The notes beneath the pieces were generated by a model. The model had not been told where the DNA came from. It ran no database searches and worked only from the letters and a program-made list of their open reading frames with translations. A stretch of DNA of 18,422 nt from Alphaproteobacteria bacterium UBA6062 (lineage in GTDB: Bacteria; Pseudomonadota; Alphaproteobacteria; Sneathiellales; Sneathiellaceae), in assembly GCA_002428885.1 (NCBI GenBank), contig DIYE01000017.1, positions 1 through 18,422 on the forward strand. The letters run 5' to 3'. Of this stretch, positions 7,201 to 14,430 are shown in pieces. Every line of letters begins with the position of its first letter. Position 1 is the stretch's first letter. The position numbers and the translations under genes were made by a program.

Positions 7201-7273
7201 GCCTCAAGCGCCGGCGGGCCTGTCCAGGCCCTTAGGCTTCTCGCCGCAGGGGCGGCGCTGGCGCGGCCGCGCC
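7201..7273. repeat. GC-rich palindromic intergenic element
   Basis: One near-perfect hairpin spans 7201-7237: GCCTCAAG and CTTAGGC at the ends (one extra base), with GGGCCTG-TC-CAGGCCC (7216-7231) at the tip. It is followed at 7260-7273 by the perfect 14-bp palindrome GGCGCGGCCGCGCC. The layout resembles dispersed extragenic palindromic elements. Only one copy is in the window, so its repetitive nature is inference. Confidence 0.45.
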
Positions 7274-7331
7274 GTTCGGCCTGTCGTGGCTGCTTTATTC
7301 TGAGGAAATGTCGGACCGAACAGCATGTTGC

Positions 7332-7348
7332 AGTTCTTTAAAAGAACT
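7332..7348. promoter_or_regulatory. Perfect inverted repeat upstream of brnTA
   Basis: AGTTCTTT-A-AAAGAACT is a perfect 8-bp inverted repeat at the border of the GC-rich and AT-rich blocks, about 100 bp before brnT. A shorter repeat, ACTTC-ATTAA-GAAGT (7407-7421), lies closer. It sits just upstream of a possible -10 (TATATT, 7429-7434). Either could be the BrnA operator; the nearer one fits better by position. Confidence 0.35.
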
Positions 7349-7451
7349 AAATACGATTATAATTTATTTTTTATTCTCCAAAATGGTTATTTTTGGTGAT
7401 AAGGTTACTTCATTAAGAAGTTTGACTTTATATTTTTTGTAACTACATTAA

Positions 7452-7736
7452 TTGAGAATTCCAGTGTTTGAATGGGATGAGGAAAAGAACCGGTGGACCC
7501 GAGAGCATCGTGGCCTCGATTTCTCCATTGTCTATGAGTTTGACTGGGAAAAGGCTGTTGTTACTGAAGATAAGCGTAAAGAGTATGGAGAACTTCGTTT
7601 TCTCGCCTATGGCATGGTTGGAGATCGGCTTTTGAATATCGTTTTTACACCGCGAGGGGATACCATGCGGATTATCAGCATGAGACATGTCCATCGCAAG
7701 GAAGGAAAAAGATATGGTTTCTTCAAAGATCACTGA
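7452..7736 (+). CDS. brnT: BrnT family toxin (RelE-like ribonuclease)
   Basis: The product is 94 aa, the usual BrnT length. BrnT toxins have a RelE-like fold, cut RNA and arrest translation, and are neutralised by BrnA. Family features are FEWDEEKNRW at the N-terminus, the central RKEYGELRFLAYGMV, and the strand pair LLNIVFTPRGDTMRIISMRH, with Arg-rich turns near the C-terminus (HRKEGKRYG). No in-frame ATG exists before the conserved start; I use TTG at 7452, with GTG at 7464 as alternative. Neither has a ribosome site, so translation may be weak or the message leaderless. It overlaps brnA by 23 bp. Confidence 0.88.
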   Translation: MRIPVFEWDEEKNRWTREHRGLDFSIVYEFDWEKAVVTEDKRKEYGELRFLAYGMVGDRLLNIVFTPRGDTMRIISMRHVHRKEGKRYGFFKDH

Positions 7737-7995
7737 TCCTTATCTGATTGATGAGGAGACTGCGCCTCTTTCTGAAGAGGAAATCAAACAACTTCGTCCT
7801 GCTCCTGATGTCTTTAAAGAACTCGGCCTTCCCATACCGCCCCACCGTCGAGGACGGCCAAAAAGTGATGCCCCGAAAACACAGATCACCTCGCGGCTGG
7901 ATGCGGATATCATTGATCATTTCCGGGAGAGCGGTAAAGGTTGGCAAACCCGTCTCAACGATACATTACGGCAGATTATCGATGGGCGGGATTGA
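7714..7995 (+). CDS. brnA: BrnA family antitoxin (ribbon-helix-helix)
   Basis: The product is 93 aa. Residues 1-45 are the acidic, flexible part that should wrap the toxin (EETAPLSEEEIKQLRPAPDV). The C-terminal half is the BrnA DNA-binding domain: RGRPKSDAPKTQITSRLDAD, then IIDHFRESGKGWQTRLNDTL. That is the ribbon-helix-helix signature of the family, which autoregulates the operon. The ATG at 7714 has a strong purine-rich ribosome site (AAGGAAGG), unlike brnT; that would favour antitoxin excess. The frame is open nine codons further upstream, but those lie inside brnT without a ribosome site. Confidence 0.9.
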   Translation: MVSSKITDPYLIDEETAPLSEEEIKQLRPAPDVFKELGLPIPPHRRGRPKSDAPKTQITSRLDADIIDHFRESGKGWQTRLNDTLRQIIDGRD

Positions 7996-8009
7996 AAGAT
8001 AAACGCAAC

Positions 8010-8050
8010 ACAGGCCCTCTCAGTATTCCGCGCCAAGTCGCGCGGCCTGT
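8010..8050 (+). terminator. Possible hairpin after brnA
   Basis: ACAGGCC (8010-8016) pairs with GGCCTGT (8044-8050), and an inner CGCG/CGCG pair can form. It starts 15 bp after the brnA stop. No T-run follows, so it is a weak terminator candidate. Confidence 0.3.
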
Positions 8051-8107
8051 AATCCAATCACATCTCCATGAAACCGCCTTTTTGTTAACACAAAATTAAC
8101 GGTGAAA

Positions 8108-8611
8108 ATGGCAAAAATAGTGCCCATGAGAATGAGCTTGGATCGCAGACGGATTCGCATGGAATTACTGACTACCATACGGACAAAAGCGGAAGATGCC
8201 CTGTACGCCGCGGCAGATGGTATCGGCTTCTGTGTTGCCGAAGTAAGACTGCAATTCGTTCCAAAATTAAAAGCATTTCACGGAAGTCTTTTCAAGCGCC
8301 CAAGCAAGGCACTACCAGCATTGCCGCCGCCTTCAGAAGCGCCAAAACAATTGTCGCTGATGCTAGAGGAACAGGGAGAGCCGAAAGTCACGATCCGCAT
8401 GGCTCGTAGCCCCGATGAGATATTGAAGAAATATAATTATGACTGGGCTGTGGGCCGGATGGAAGAGCTTCAGGATATTGGCGTTTCTGATCCTGTTGGT
8501 TACTTCAACAACGAAATGGCGGACTGGTGGCTGGCGCCGGACGGGATGATGGATTCGGAAGCCGACTTTGTCGGTATTGCCCGGGCCATCGAAGAACGTT
8601 GGCACCTTTGA
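8108..8611 (+). CDS. Hypothetical protein, 167 aa
   Basis: I do not recognise this protein. It has no signal peptide or membrane segment. The N-terminus is strongly basic (MAKIVPMRMSLDRRRIRMEL), the middle is a Pro-rich linker (SKALPALPPPSEAPKQ), and the C-terminal 65 residues look like a folded helical domain (YDWAVGRMEELQDIGVSDP, then WWLAPDGMMDSEADFVGIAR). Start is uncertain: the ATG at 8108, a GTG at 8102 and ATGs at 8126 and 8132 are in frame, and none has a good ribosome site. The 5-bp repeat GTTAA/TTAAC (8084-8100) precedes it. Codon pattern over the C-terminal half looks coding. It stands alone, 107 bp before the amidohydrolase. Confidence 0.65.
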   Translation: MAKIVPMRMSLDRRRIRMELLTTIRTKAEDALYAAADGIGFCVAEVRLQFVPKLKAFHGSLFKRPSKALPALPPPSEAPKQLSLMLEEQGEPKVTIRMARSPDEILKKYNYDWAVGRMEELQDIGVSDPVGYFNNEMADWWLAPDGMMDSEADFVGIARAIEERWHL

Positions 8612-8718
8612 GCGTCCCCTTCTGATCTTTATCTTTTGAAGATGGATCAAAAGCTTTTCTTTCAGTGTCGAATATGGGATATGCTTCCCTTTTAAGAACT
8701 GTTTCCAGAAAAAGCTTT

Positions 8719-9468
8719 ATGGCCGATCCGTTTATTATCACGCAGGAAAAAAGTACCTCTCCCGTTTTGCTGGTTGCAGATCATGCGAGCCGTCATATTC
8801 CGGAAGAATACAAGGCACTCGGGATTGAAGATCCCGCTCTCTTACGCCGTCACGTGGCCTGGGATATCGGGATTGAAGATGTGACCCGCCGGATGAGCGA
8901 GAAGCTGGACGCAACGGCGATTTATAGCACATTTTCCCGCTTGCTCGTTGATGCCAACCGCTACCCGGATGACACCGCGTCCATGCCGGCGGTGAGTGAC
9001 GGGGTTCATGTGCCTGCCAATGAGACTATTTCTGATGCGGACCGTAAAGAACGGTTGGACAGGTTTTTTTATCCCTATCACCGAAAACTGGAAAACCTGG
9101 TCAAGGCTAAGGCAGAGGAACATGCCCTGCCGCTGGTTTTGTCCATGCACAGTTTTACGCCGGTGATGAGTGATTTTGAGCGCCCTTGGCATATCGGGAT
9201 CCTGTGGGACAGGGACGAACGGCTGGCCGTTCCTATGCTGGACATCCTGAAGAAGAACCCGACCCTTGTTGTCGGGGACAACGAGCCTTATTCCGCCCGA
9301 GAGCCGTTCGGCTATACCATGAATGAACATGGCACCAAACTGGATATTCCTCATGTGGTGATTGAAATCCGCCAGGATCTGATTGATACCCATCACGGGG
9401 CGGAGCAGTGGGCCAATTTGATGGTTGATCTGGTCCGGCAGGTGCAGAAACGACTGGAAACGGTCTGA
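8719..9468 (+). CDS. N-formylglutamate amidohydrolase family protein
   Basis: The product is 249 aa, the normal size. The family hydrolyses N-formyl-glutamate or related N-acyl amino acids to the free amino acid in the cytoplasm. Conserved motifs in order: LVADHASRHIPEEY (about 18-31), HVAWDIG (45-51), LLVDANRYPDD (75-85), SMHSFTPV (142-149) and VVIEIRQDLI near the C-terminus. The His and Asp/Glu residues fit a metal-dependent zinc-peptidase-like fold. Upstream in-frame starts at 8665 (GTG) and 8674 (ATG) would add non-conserved residues; homology favours the ATG at 8719. It is followed after 15 bp by the carboxylate-amine ligase, so the two are co-transcribed. No hut genes are present, so histidine degradation is not indicated. 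Confidence 0.92.
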   Translation: MADPFIITQEKSTSPVLLVADHASRHIPEEYKALGIEDPALLRRHVAWDIGIEDVTRRMSEKLDATAIYSTFSRLLVDANRYPDDTASMPAVSDGVHVPANETISDADRKERLDRFFYPYHRKLENLVKAKAEEHALPLVLSMHSFTPVMSDFERPWHIGILWDRDERLAVPMLDILKKNPTLVVGDNEPYSAREPFGYTMNEHGTKLDIPHVVIEIRQDLIDTHHGAEQWANLMVDLVRQVQKRLETV

Positions 9469-9483
9469 GAGCGGGACAGTGAT

Positions 9484-10626
9484 ATGAAGTTGAAGCCTCC
9501 CGGATTCACCATTGGCATCGAGGAAGAGTATCTTCTGGTCGATCCTGAAACACGGGATCTGGCCATCGATCCGCCCGCGGATATTCTCAAAATATGCCAG
9601 AAGAGACTGCCGGCCCATCAGGTAACGCCTGAATTTCTGCGCTCCCAGATCGAAATCGGCACACGGGTCTGCGCCAATATCTCTGAGGCGAGAGAAGCGC
9701 TGAGTGAGCTTCGTTCAACTGTTGCGGAGGTAGCCCGGCAACATGATCTTGGCCTTATGGCCGCCTCAACCCACCCCTTTGCGGACTGGCACCTGCTCAA
9801 GCATACCAAAAAGGAACGCTACGATATCATTGCGGAAGATCTGCAGGCGGTGGTGCGCCGGTTAATGATCTGCGGTATGCATGTTCATTGCGGTATTGAA
9901 AACCCGGAACTGCGTATCGATCTGATGAACCAGGTTTCCTATTTTCTGCCTCATCTGCTGGCCCTTAGCACATCATCGCCGTTCTGGCGGGGTGAGGTCA
10001 GTGGCCTTAAATCCTATCGCTTAAGTGTGTTCGACAGCCTGCCCCGGACCGGCGTACCAGACCGTTTCGACAGTTACGGCGAATTTGAGCGGCTGGTCAG
10101 CACCATGGTGGAGGCGGGCTCCATCGAGGACGGGTCGAAAATCTGGTGGGATCTCCGGCCTTCCAATAAATTCCCGACCCTTGAAATGCGCATGACGGAT
10201 GTGTGTTCCCTGATGGAAGACACGTTATGCATCGCGGCGATTTATGCCTGCCTGCTGAGAATGCTGTTCAGGCTCCGGCGGAATAACCAGCGCTGGCGGG
10301 TTTACCCGACCACTTTGGTGGCCGAAAACAGATGGCTTGCCCAGCGCTTCGGAGTTGAAGGAGATCTGATTGACTTCGGTATTCCGGGACCTGTCCCGAC
10401 ATCCGAGCTGGTCGAGGAGATTATCGGCCTTGTTGAAGAAGATGCCGAAGCCCTTGACTGTATGGATGAAGTTCTGCATGCGCGGACCATTCTGAAGCGC
10501 GGAACTTCTGCGGAACGACAGCTGAAAACCTACCGTGATGCTCTGGAAGCAGGCTCTGAAAATCGTGAGGCTCTCAATCTTGTGGTCGATCAGGTCTTGC
10601 AAGAGACGGTGACAGGTCTAAACTAG
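9484..10626 (+). CDS. YbdK-type carboxylate-amine ligase (GCS2 family)
   Basis: The product is 380 aa, typical for the YbdK branch of the glutamate-cysteine ligase 2 family. These enzymes use ATP to join a carboxylate, often the gamma-carboxyl of glutamate, to an amine. Motifs seen: TIGIEEEYLLVDPET (9-23), with the metal-binding glutamates; GMHVHCGIE (131-139), with two His; WWDLRPSNKFPTLEMRMTDV (about 220-240). YbdK of E. coli has weak gamma-glutamylcysteine ligase activity; the true substrate here is unknown. It lies 15 bp after the amidohydrolase: a hydrolase of N-acyl-glutamates beside a glutamyl ligase suggests one pathway, which is inference. Confidence 0.92.
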   Translation: MKLKPPGFTIGIEEEYLLVDPETRDLAIDPPADILKICQKRLPAHQVTPEFLRSQIEIGTRVCANISEAREALSELRSTVAEVARQHDLGLMAASTHPFADWHLLKHTKKERYDIIAEDLQAVVRRLMICGMHVHCGIENPELRIDLMNQVSYFLPHLLALSTSSPFWRGEVSGLKSYRLSVFDSLPRTGVPDRFDSYGEFERLVSTMVEAGSIEDGSKIWWDLRPSNKFPTLEMRMTDVCSLMEDTLCIAAIYACLLRMLFRLRRNNQRWRVYPTTLVAENRWLAQRFGVEGDLIDFGIPGPVPTSELVEEIIGLVEEDAEALDCMDEVLHARTILKRGTSAERQLKTYRDALEAGSENREALNLVVDQVLQETVTGLN

Positions 10627-10667
10627 GGGCAAAGCCCTTGGCGACATTCTTTATTGGATCATGAACA

Positions 10668-10964
10668 ATGACAGATCAGACAACCCTGGAACTTGAAGCC
10701 GCCGCCTTTCGGCGTCTGAGAGACCATTTGCGCTCCCGCAAGGATGTGCAGAATATCGATATGATGAATCTGGCCGGTTTTTGCCGTAATTGCCTGTCAA
10801 ACTGGTATCAGGAAGCAGCGGAAGAAAAAGGCATTGATATGGATAAGGCTGCAGCCCGTGAGCTGGTTTATGGCATGCCTTATAGTGAGTGGAAGTCAAA
10901 ATACCAGACGGAAGCGACAGAAGAGCAAAAAGCAAAATTCAAAGAAAGTAACCCGGGGCATTAA
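10668..10964 (+). CDS. DUF1244 family protein
   Basis: The product is 98 aa, close to the usual DUF1244 length. The signature is clear: AAAFRRLRDHLRSRKDVQNI, DMMNLAGFCRNCLSNWY with two Cys, and YGMPYSEWKSKYQTEAT. The family is small, cytoplasmic and helical; function unknown to me. The Cys pair (CRNC) could bind metal. Start is the ATG at 10668, seven bases after an out-of-frame ATG; the ribosome site is weak. It lies 41 bp after the ligase and 51 bp before gapR on the same strand. Confidence 0.93.
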   Translation: MTDQTTLELEAAAFRRLRDHLRSRKDVQNIDMMNLAGFCRNCLSNWYQEAAEEKGIDMDKAAARELVYGMPYSEWKSKYQTEATEEQKAKFKESNPGH

Positions 10965-11015
10965 GGCTCGGACTTTCTGAATTATCACTTACAGAAGAGT
11001 TTAAAGAGGTTAGGA

Positions 11016-11324
11016 ATGGCTGACGTTGGCGGCGTGGCAGCAGATCACTTGCGGTCTTATATCGAACGGATTGAGCGTCTTGAAGAAGAAAAGAAAGCCC
11101 TGGCGGATGATATCCGGGAGGTTTTTGCAGAGGCCAAAGGAACGGGCTTCGATGTGAAAGCCATGCGGGCGATCCTCAAGCTCCGCAAGATGGACAAGGC
11201 GGATTACCAGGAGCAGGAATATATGATCGACCTGTATAAGCATGCCCTCGGCATGTTGGAGGCGGTACCTGCGGAGCCGCAGGAAGAAGAGGATGACATG
11301 CCGCCGGAAGGGGACGCCTTTTAA
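11016..11324 (+). CDS. gapR: GapR-like nucleoid-associated protein (DUF2312/UPF0335)
   Basis: The product is 102 aa. GapR is an alphaproteobacterial nucleoid protein that binds overtwisted, AT-rich DNA ahead of moving polymerases and replication forks and stimulates topoisomerases (Caulobacter work). The conserved coiled-coil core is here: LRSYIERIERLEEEKKALAD, then EVFAEAKGTGFDVKAMRAIL and LRKMDKADYQEQEYMIDLY. The C-terminal tail of about 20 residues is very acidic (PQEEEDDMPPEGDAF) and appears longer than in the short Caulobacter protein. The ATG at 11016 is preceded by AGAGG. Its presence is a good marker of the class of the organism. Confidence 0.93.
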   Translation: MADVGGVAADHLRSYIERIERLEEEKKALADDIREVFAEAKGTGFDVKAMRAILKLRKMDKADYQEQEYMIDLYKHALGMLEAVPAEPQEEEDDMPPEGDAF

Positions 11325-11335
11325 AGGTCGACCTT
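11324..11335. other. 12-bp palindrome at the gapR stop
   Basis: AAGGTCGACCTT is a perfect palindrome that begins at the last base of the gapR stop codon. There is no U-tract, so it is not a terminator in itself; it may be an operator for the next gene or chance. Confidence 0.25.
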
Positions 11336-11375
11336 AAGGGTGAAATCCGGAAACGGATGAAAAGAGGGGTGCGTT

Positions 11376-12122
11376 ATGTTGAGATTTTTTAGTCTGGTCT
11401 GTGTTCTTGTTTTTATGTCCGTTTCTGCCTCTCAGGCGGCCGGGCAGAAGCAATCTGTGGTGCCGGCGTCACTTTTTGATATCGATGTTAAAAGTGAGAA
11501 GGCATTCAGCATGTTGCTGCAGAACCGGAATTATACGGTCATTGTCGGCTTCCTGAATTTAAAGACCTGCAAACCCTGTCAGACAGCGAATGTGTTCATG
11601 CCGAAAATCCGCCGGAGGTTACAGAAGAAAGACATTGTCTTTGTTCATCTGGATGTGCGGAAATTCCCTAAAATTGTGGAAAAATACAAGATTACGAGAA
11701 CACCAAGTTATCTGGTCCTGGTTGGGGAAAAGCCATTGGGCAAACCCTTTAATCCGGTGCAGCGGGACGGTACTGTCAATGTAAAAAATGTGATCAATCA
11801 CGTTACAAAGCTGCATGGATTGGCCAAAAAATACAGGAAGCTGGATGCATTGCAGGCTCACAAGGCTTATGAGCTGATGTCCGCTAATGTGAAGCTGAAA
11901 GATGACGCCGCTATTCTTAAAACCATGACGCAGGCGGCCAATTATAATCACCCGCTGAGCCAGTTCCTGCTGGCTCAGGTCTATAAAGGCGGTGTTTACG
12001 GGACAAAAAAGGATCTCGGTAAATGCATGTACTGGATGATGCGGGCTGCCAACAATAACGAGATTGAAGCACGAAGCGTCGATCCGGTTGCCTATTGCAA
12101 AGGTAAAAAAGCAAAGAAATAG
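11376..12122 (+). CDS. Exported thioredoxin-like protein with Sel1-like C-terminal repeat
   Basis: The product is 248 aa. Residues 1-21/22 form a Sec signal peptide (cleavage near SASQA|AGQ), so it acts in the periplasm or is membrane-anchored. Residues about 35-135 are a thioredoxin-like domain: VIVGFLNLKTCKPCQ with the redox pair C65/C68 (CKPC), and TRTPSYLVL with the cis-Pro at 110. Residues about 189-232 read as one Sel1-like (TPR-related) repeat: PLSQFLLAQVYKGGVYGTKK then DLGKCMYWMMRAANN. The joined layout suggests a disulfide reductase or isomerase that docks on a partner. A ribosome site (GAGGGG) fits the ATG at 11376. No Dsb or cytochrome-maturation gene is nearby. It converges on the SulP gene, 28 bp away. 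Confidence 0.85.
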   Translation: MLRFFSLVCVLVFMSVSASQAAGQKQSVVPASLFDIDVKSEKAFSMLLQNRNYTVIVGFLNLKTCKPCQTANVFMPKIRRRLQKKDIVFVHLDVRKFPKIVEKYKITRTPSYLVLVGEKPLGKPFNPVQRDGTVNVKNVINHVTKLHGLAKKYRKLDALQAHKAYELMSANVKLKDDAAILKTMTQAANYNHPLSQFLLAQVYKGGVYGTKKDLGKCMYWMMRAANNNEIEARSVDPVAYCKGKKAKK

Positions 12123-12150
12123 GATGCAGGCTGACCTTGCGGTTCGGTCG

Positions 12151-14430
12151 TTAGCTTTCCAGTTCGGTAATAAGGTTATTAGCCTGCTGAAGCCGTCTGG
12201 CGAGAATGGTGCAGACGGCATTCATCAGTTTGAGGGAAATGTCCGGAAAGCGTTGTTTGAGCTTTCCGTATCCGGCCGTGTCAAGGTGAAAGCAGACTGT
12301 TTCGGAATGAGCAACGGCGGTTGCTGTTCTCGGCATCCTGGCCAGCAGGGACATTTCACCAAAGAAATGACCTCTGGTTATCGTCTGGACGCGCTTCTTG
12401 TCTTCCAGATTTCCAAATTCAAGGAAGATGTCCACGTCACCGGACAGGATGAAATAGGCACCTGCTCCCGTATCTCCCTGCCGGAAGATAACCTGTCCGC
12501 TTCGGTAGCGGACGCGTTTCAGGAAGGGCATTAATTGCTCAATGTCACTGTCTGAGAGATCTTCCAGAAGGTCTGTATTCCGGGGAACGGATTTTGGCCT
12601 TTGGAGCTTGCTCGCCTGACTGGACAGAATAAGCCGGTATTCAGAGACAGCAAGGGCGGCATCCGTATCAAAGAAGAAATTTTCCGGGCCGATCAGCGAG
12701 AGTAACCCGGATATTTCAAGGGTTCGCCAGAGGCTGCGATCATCATAATGCTGTCGCCTGTCAGGCTGGAAGTCTGCCGTTCCCTGCCGTCTCCTTTCTT
12801 TCTTAATATAACAGATTAATAGGGTGATCCCTTGTTTGGACAGCAGGGTATGAAGGCGTATCAATGTCCGGATGCCTGTCGTATCCACATCCCGAACCTC
12901 CTTGAAATCCAGGATCAGATAGGCGGTTTCCTCTGTTGCTATGCGATCAACCTGCTCCTCCAGCGTTTTAACCGTTCCAAAGAAAAGGGCTCCCTGAAGT
13001 TTTAGAAGGGCGATTTTTCTGCTTTTCTGATCCAGAATTTCTTGTTGTTCGGGAGGCCATATCTTGCGGGATCGAAGGACATCCCCCCGGCTGTAGGTCT
13101 TGACCAGATTACCGCTGATTTTGGTCACAAACACCAGAACGGCAATCAGCGTTCCGATAGATACGGCGACAATCAGGTTTTGAAGAATGGCGAGGCCTAC
13201 AACCACAAGAATGACAGTCAGATCCATCAGAACATCTTTGCGAAGTGGAATTTCCTTTCTGATCATGCGTTTCACCTGGGAGATAATCCAGGTATCGAAG
13301 AGACCTGCACCGACATACAGAACAACGGCCGCGATGACGGAGCCGGGAATGAAGTGGACCCACCGGAACAGGGTGACGAGGGCCAGTAACATAAAGAGGG
13401 ATGATGCAGCATGAAACCAGGGTGATGTCGCGCCGCAGTCCAGCGCGGGCTTTGATCGGTTGAGGCCGCCGGCGCTGATCAGTCCCCCGAGCAGGGAGGC
13501 TCCTATATTGGAGGCACCATGCGCTATGAGTTCCCGATTGGGATTGCAGGTCTGATCGCATTTTTCCCGCAGCGCAGAGAGGGAGAAAATTGTATCAAAA
13601 GAGGCGAGAGCCGCCATGGAGATTGCGGCCGGAATGACAAGCAGGATAACCTGGGTGATCAGGCTTAGCCCTTCCGGTTTCCAGAATAAATTACTGAAGG
13701 CGTAAAAGCCGGGTAGCCAGCTTTGCAACGAAGATAAAGTCGGACCCGGATCCAGCTCCGGAAACAGTAAGCACAGTGCTTGAAACAGGAGAATGCCGCC
13801 GCCCAGCCCGATAATCGGCGCAGGGATTTTCTTTATGTATTTTTGCGACAGGATCAGGATGAGAAGGGTCCCCGCCCCCGGCAGGAGGCTAAAAGGCTCG
13901 ATATCCTCGAGTTGAAGAAAAGCATCCTGCACAGAGGTGAAGCGCTCCAGTCCCAGGATGACCGGGAATTGGCTGATAATGATCAACAGGGCCGATGCAT
14001 TGATAAAACCGGAGATCACCGAATAGGGAATATAGGTAACAATTGAGCCTAGTCGGCACAGACCAACGGCAACTTGCAGTAGCCCGGCCAGTGCCATGGC
14101 AAGAAATCCGATCGCGAGGACAATTTGTATCTTCTCCGTCTCTTCAAACGGCATGGCGGGATGGTGCAGCAGTTGACTGCACAGGGCCGCGAATATGACG
14201 ATGCTGGCGGCTCTTGGCCCGATACCGAGCAGGGAGCGTCCGCCGGCAAAAACCAGGATAAAGCTGGCTATGATGGCACCGAACAACCCGGCGACAATGC
14301 CTTGTGCGGCATAGTCGACCCCAAAAGGAGAAAAGGCAATGACGCCATAGGTCATACTGATGGGGAAGGAGACAACCGCGCTTGCCAATCCTCCTTTAAG
14401 GGTGGCGCTGTGTTTTTGCAGAAGGCTCAT
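12151..14430 (-). CDS. SulP anion transporter with STAS and cyclic nucleotide-binding domains
   Basis: The product is 759 aa. Residues 1-440 form the SulP membrane domain with many hydrophobic helices: GGLASAVVSFPISMTYGVIA at the start, then SLLGIGPRAASIV and HGASNIGASLLGGLISAGGL. A STAS domain follows at about 472-600 (YLILDFKEVRDVDTTGIRTL), with an Arg-rich insert near 543-560. The C-terminus (about 620-755) is a cyclic nucleotide-binding domain whose phosphate-binding cassette is intact: FGEMSLLARMPRTATAVA, with E692 and R701. SulP proteins move sulfate, bicarbonate or other anions across the inner membrane; the substrate here is unknown. The third domain suggests gating by cAMP, cGMP or a related nucleotide. 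Start is the ATG at 14428-14430; it is divergent from DUF2000. Confidence 0.93.
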   Translation of the reverse strand: MSLLQKHSATLKGGLASAVVSFPISMTYGVIAFSPFGVDYAAQGIVAGLFGAIIASFILVFAGGRSLLGIGPRAASIVIFAALCSQLLHHPAMPFEETEKIQIVLAIGFLAMALAGLLQVAVGLCRLGSIVTYIPYSVISGFINASALLIIISQFPVILGLERFTSVQDAFLQLEDIEPFSLLPGAGTLLILILSQKYIKKIPAPIIGLGGGILLFQALCLLFPELDPGPTLSSLQSWLPGFYAFSNLFWKPEGLSLITQVILLVIPAAISMAALASFDTIFSLSALREKCDQTCNPNRELIAHGASNIGASLLGGLISAGGLNRSKPALDCGATSPWFHAASSLFMLLALVTLFRWVHFIPGSVIAAVVLYVGAGLFDTWIISQVKRMIRKEIPLRKDVLMDLTVILVVVGLAILQNLIVAVSIGTLIAVLVFVTKISGNLVKTYSRGDVLRSRKIWPPEQQEILDQKSRKIALLKLQGALFFGTVKTLEEQVDRIATEETAYLILDFKEVRDVDTTGIRTLIRLHTLLSKQGITLLICYIKKERRRQGTADFQPDRRQHYDDRSLWRTLEISGLLSLIGPENFFFDTDAALAVSEYRLILSSQASKLQRPKSVPRNTDLLEDLSDSDIEQLMPFLKRVRYRSGQVIFRQGDTGAGAYFILSGDVDIFLEFGNLEDKKRVQTITRGHFFGEMSLLARMPRTATAVAHSETVCFHLDTAGYGKLKQRFPDISLKLMNAVCTILARRLQQANNLITELES

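Larger units (their letters stand above)
7068..7451. other. 384-bp intergenic region with palindromes, no gene
   Basis: There is no credible coding frame. Composition changes sharply: 7190-7300 is very GC-rich and full of palindromes, and 7340-7450 is very AT-rich and leads into brnT. Parts are listed separately. Confidence 0.6.

Noticed and set aside
7201..7348. CRISPR-like repeats
   Set aside because: Palindromes are of different sequence and not regularly spaced; no array and no cas gene in the window.
8842..9618. Minus-strand open frame of 258 codons
   Set aside because: Antisense to the amidohydrolase and the start of the ligase, both strongly supported.
10627..10637. GGGC-AAA-GCCC hairpin after the ligase gene as terminator
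   Set aside because: Only four base pairs and no T-run; more likely no function, and DUF1244 may be co-transcribed.
11619..12221. Minus-strand open frame of 200 codons
   Set aside because: Covers the end of the thioredoxin-like gene in antisense; no plausible start or family.
13109..13561. Minus-strand open frame rich in Arg, Cys and Ser
   Set aside because: Overlaps the SulP gene in another frame of the same strand; composition is typical of an out-of-frame reading.
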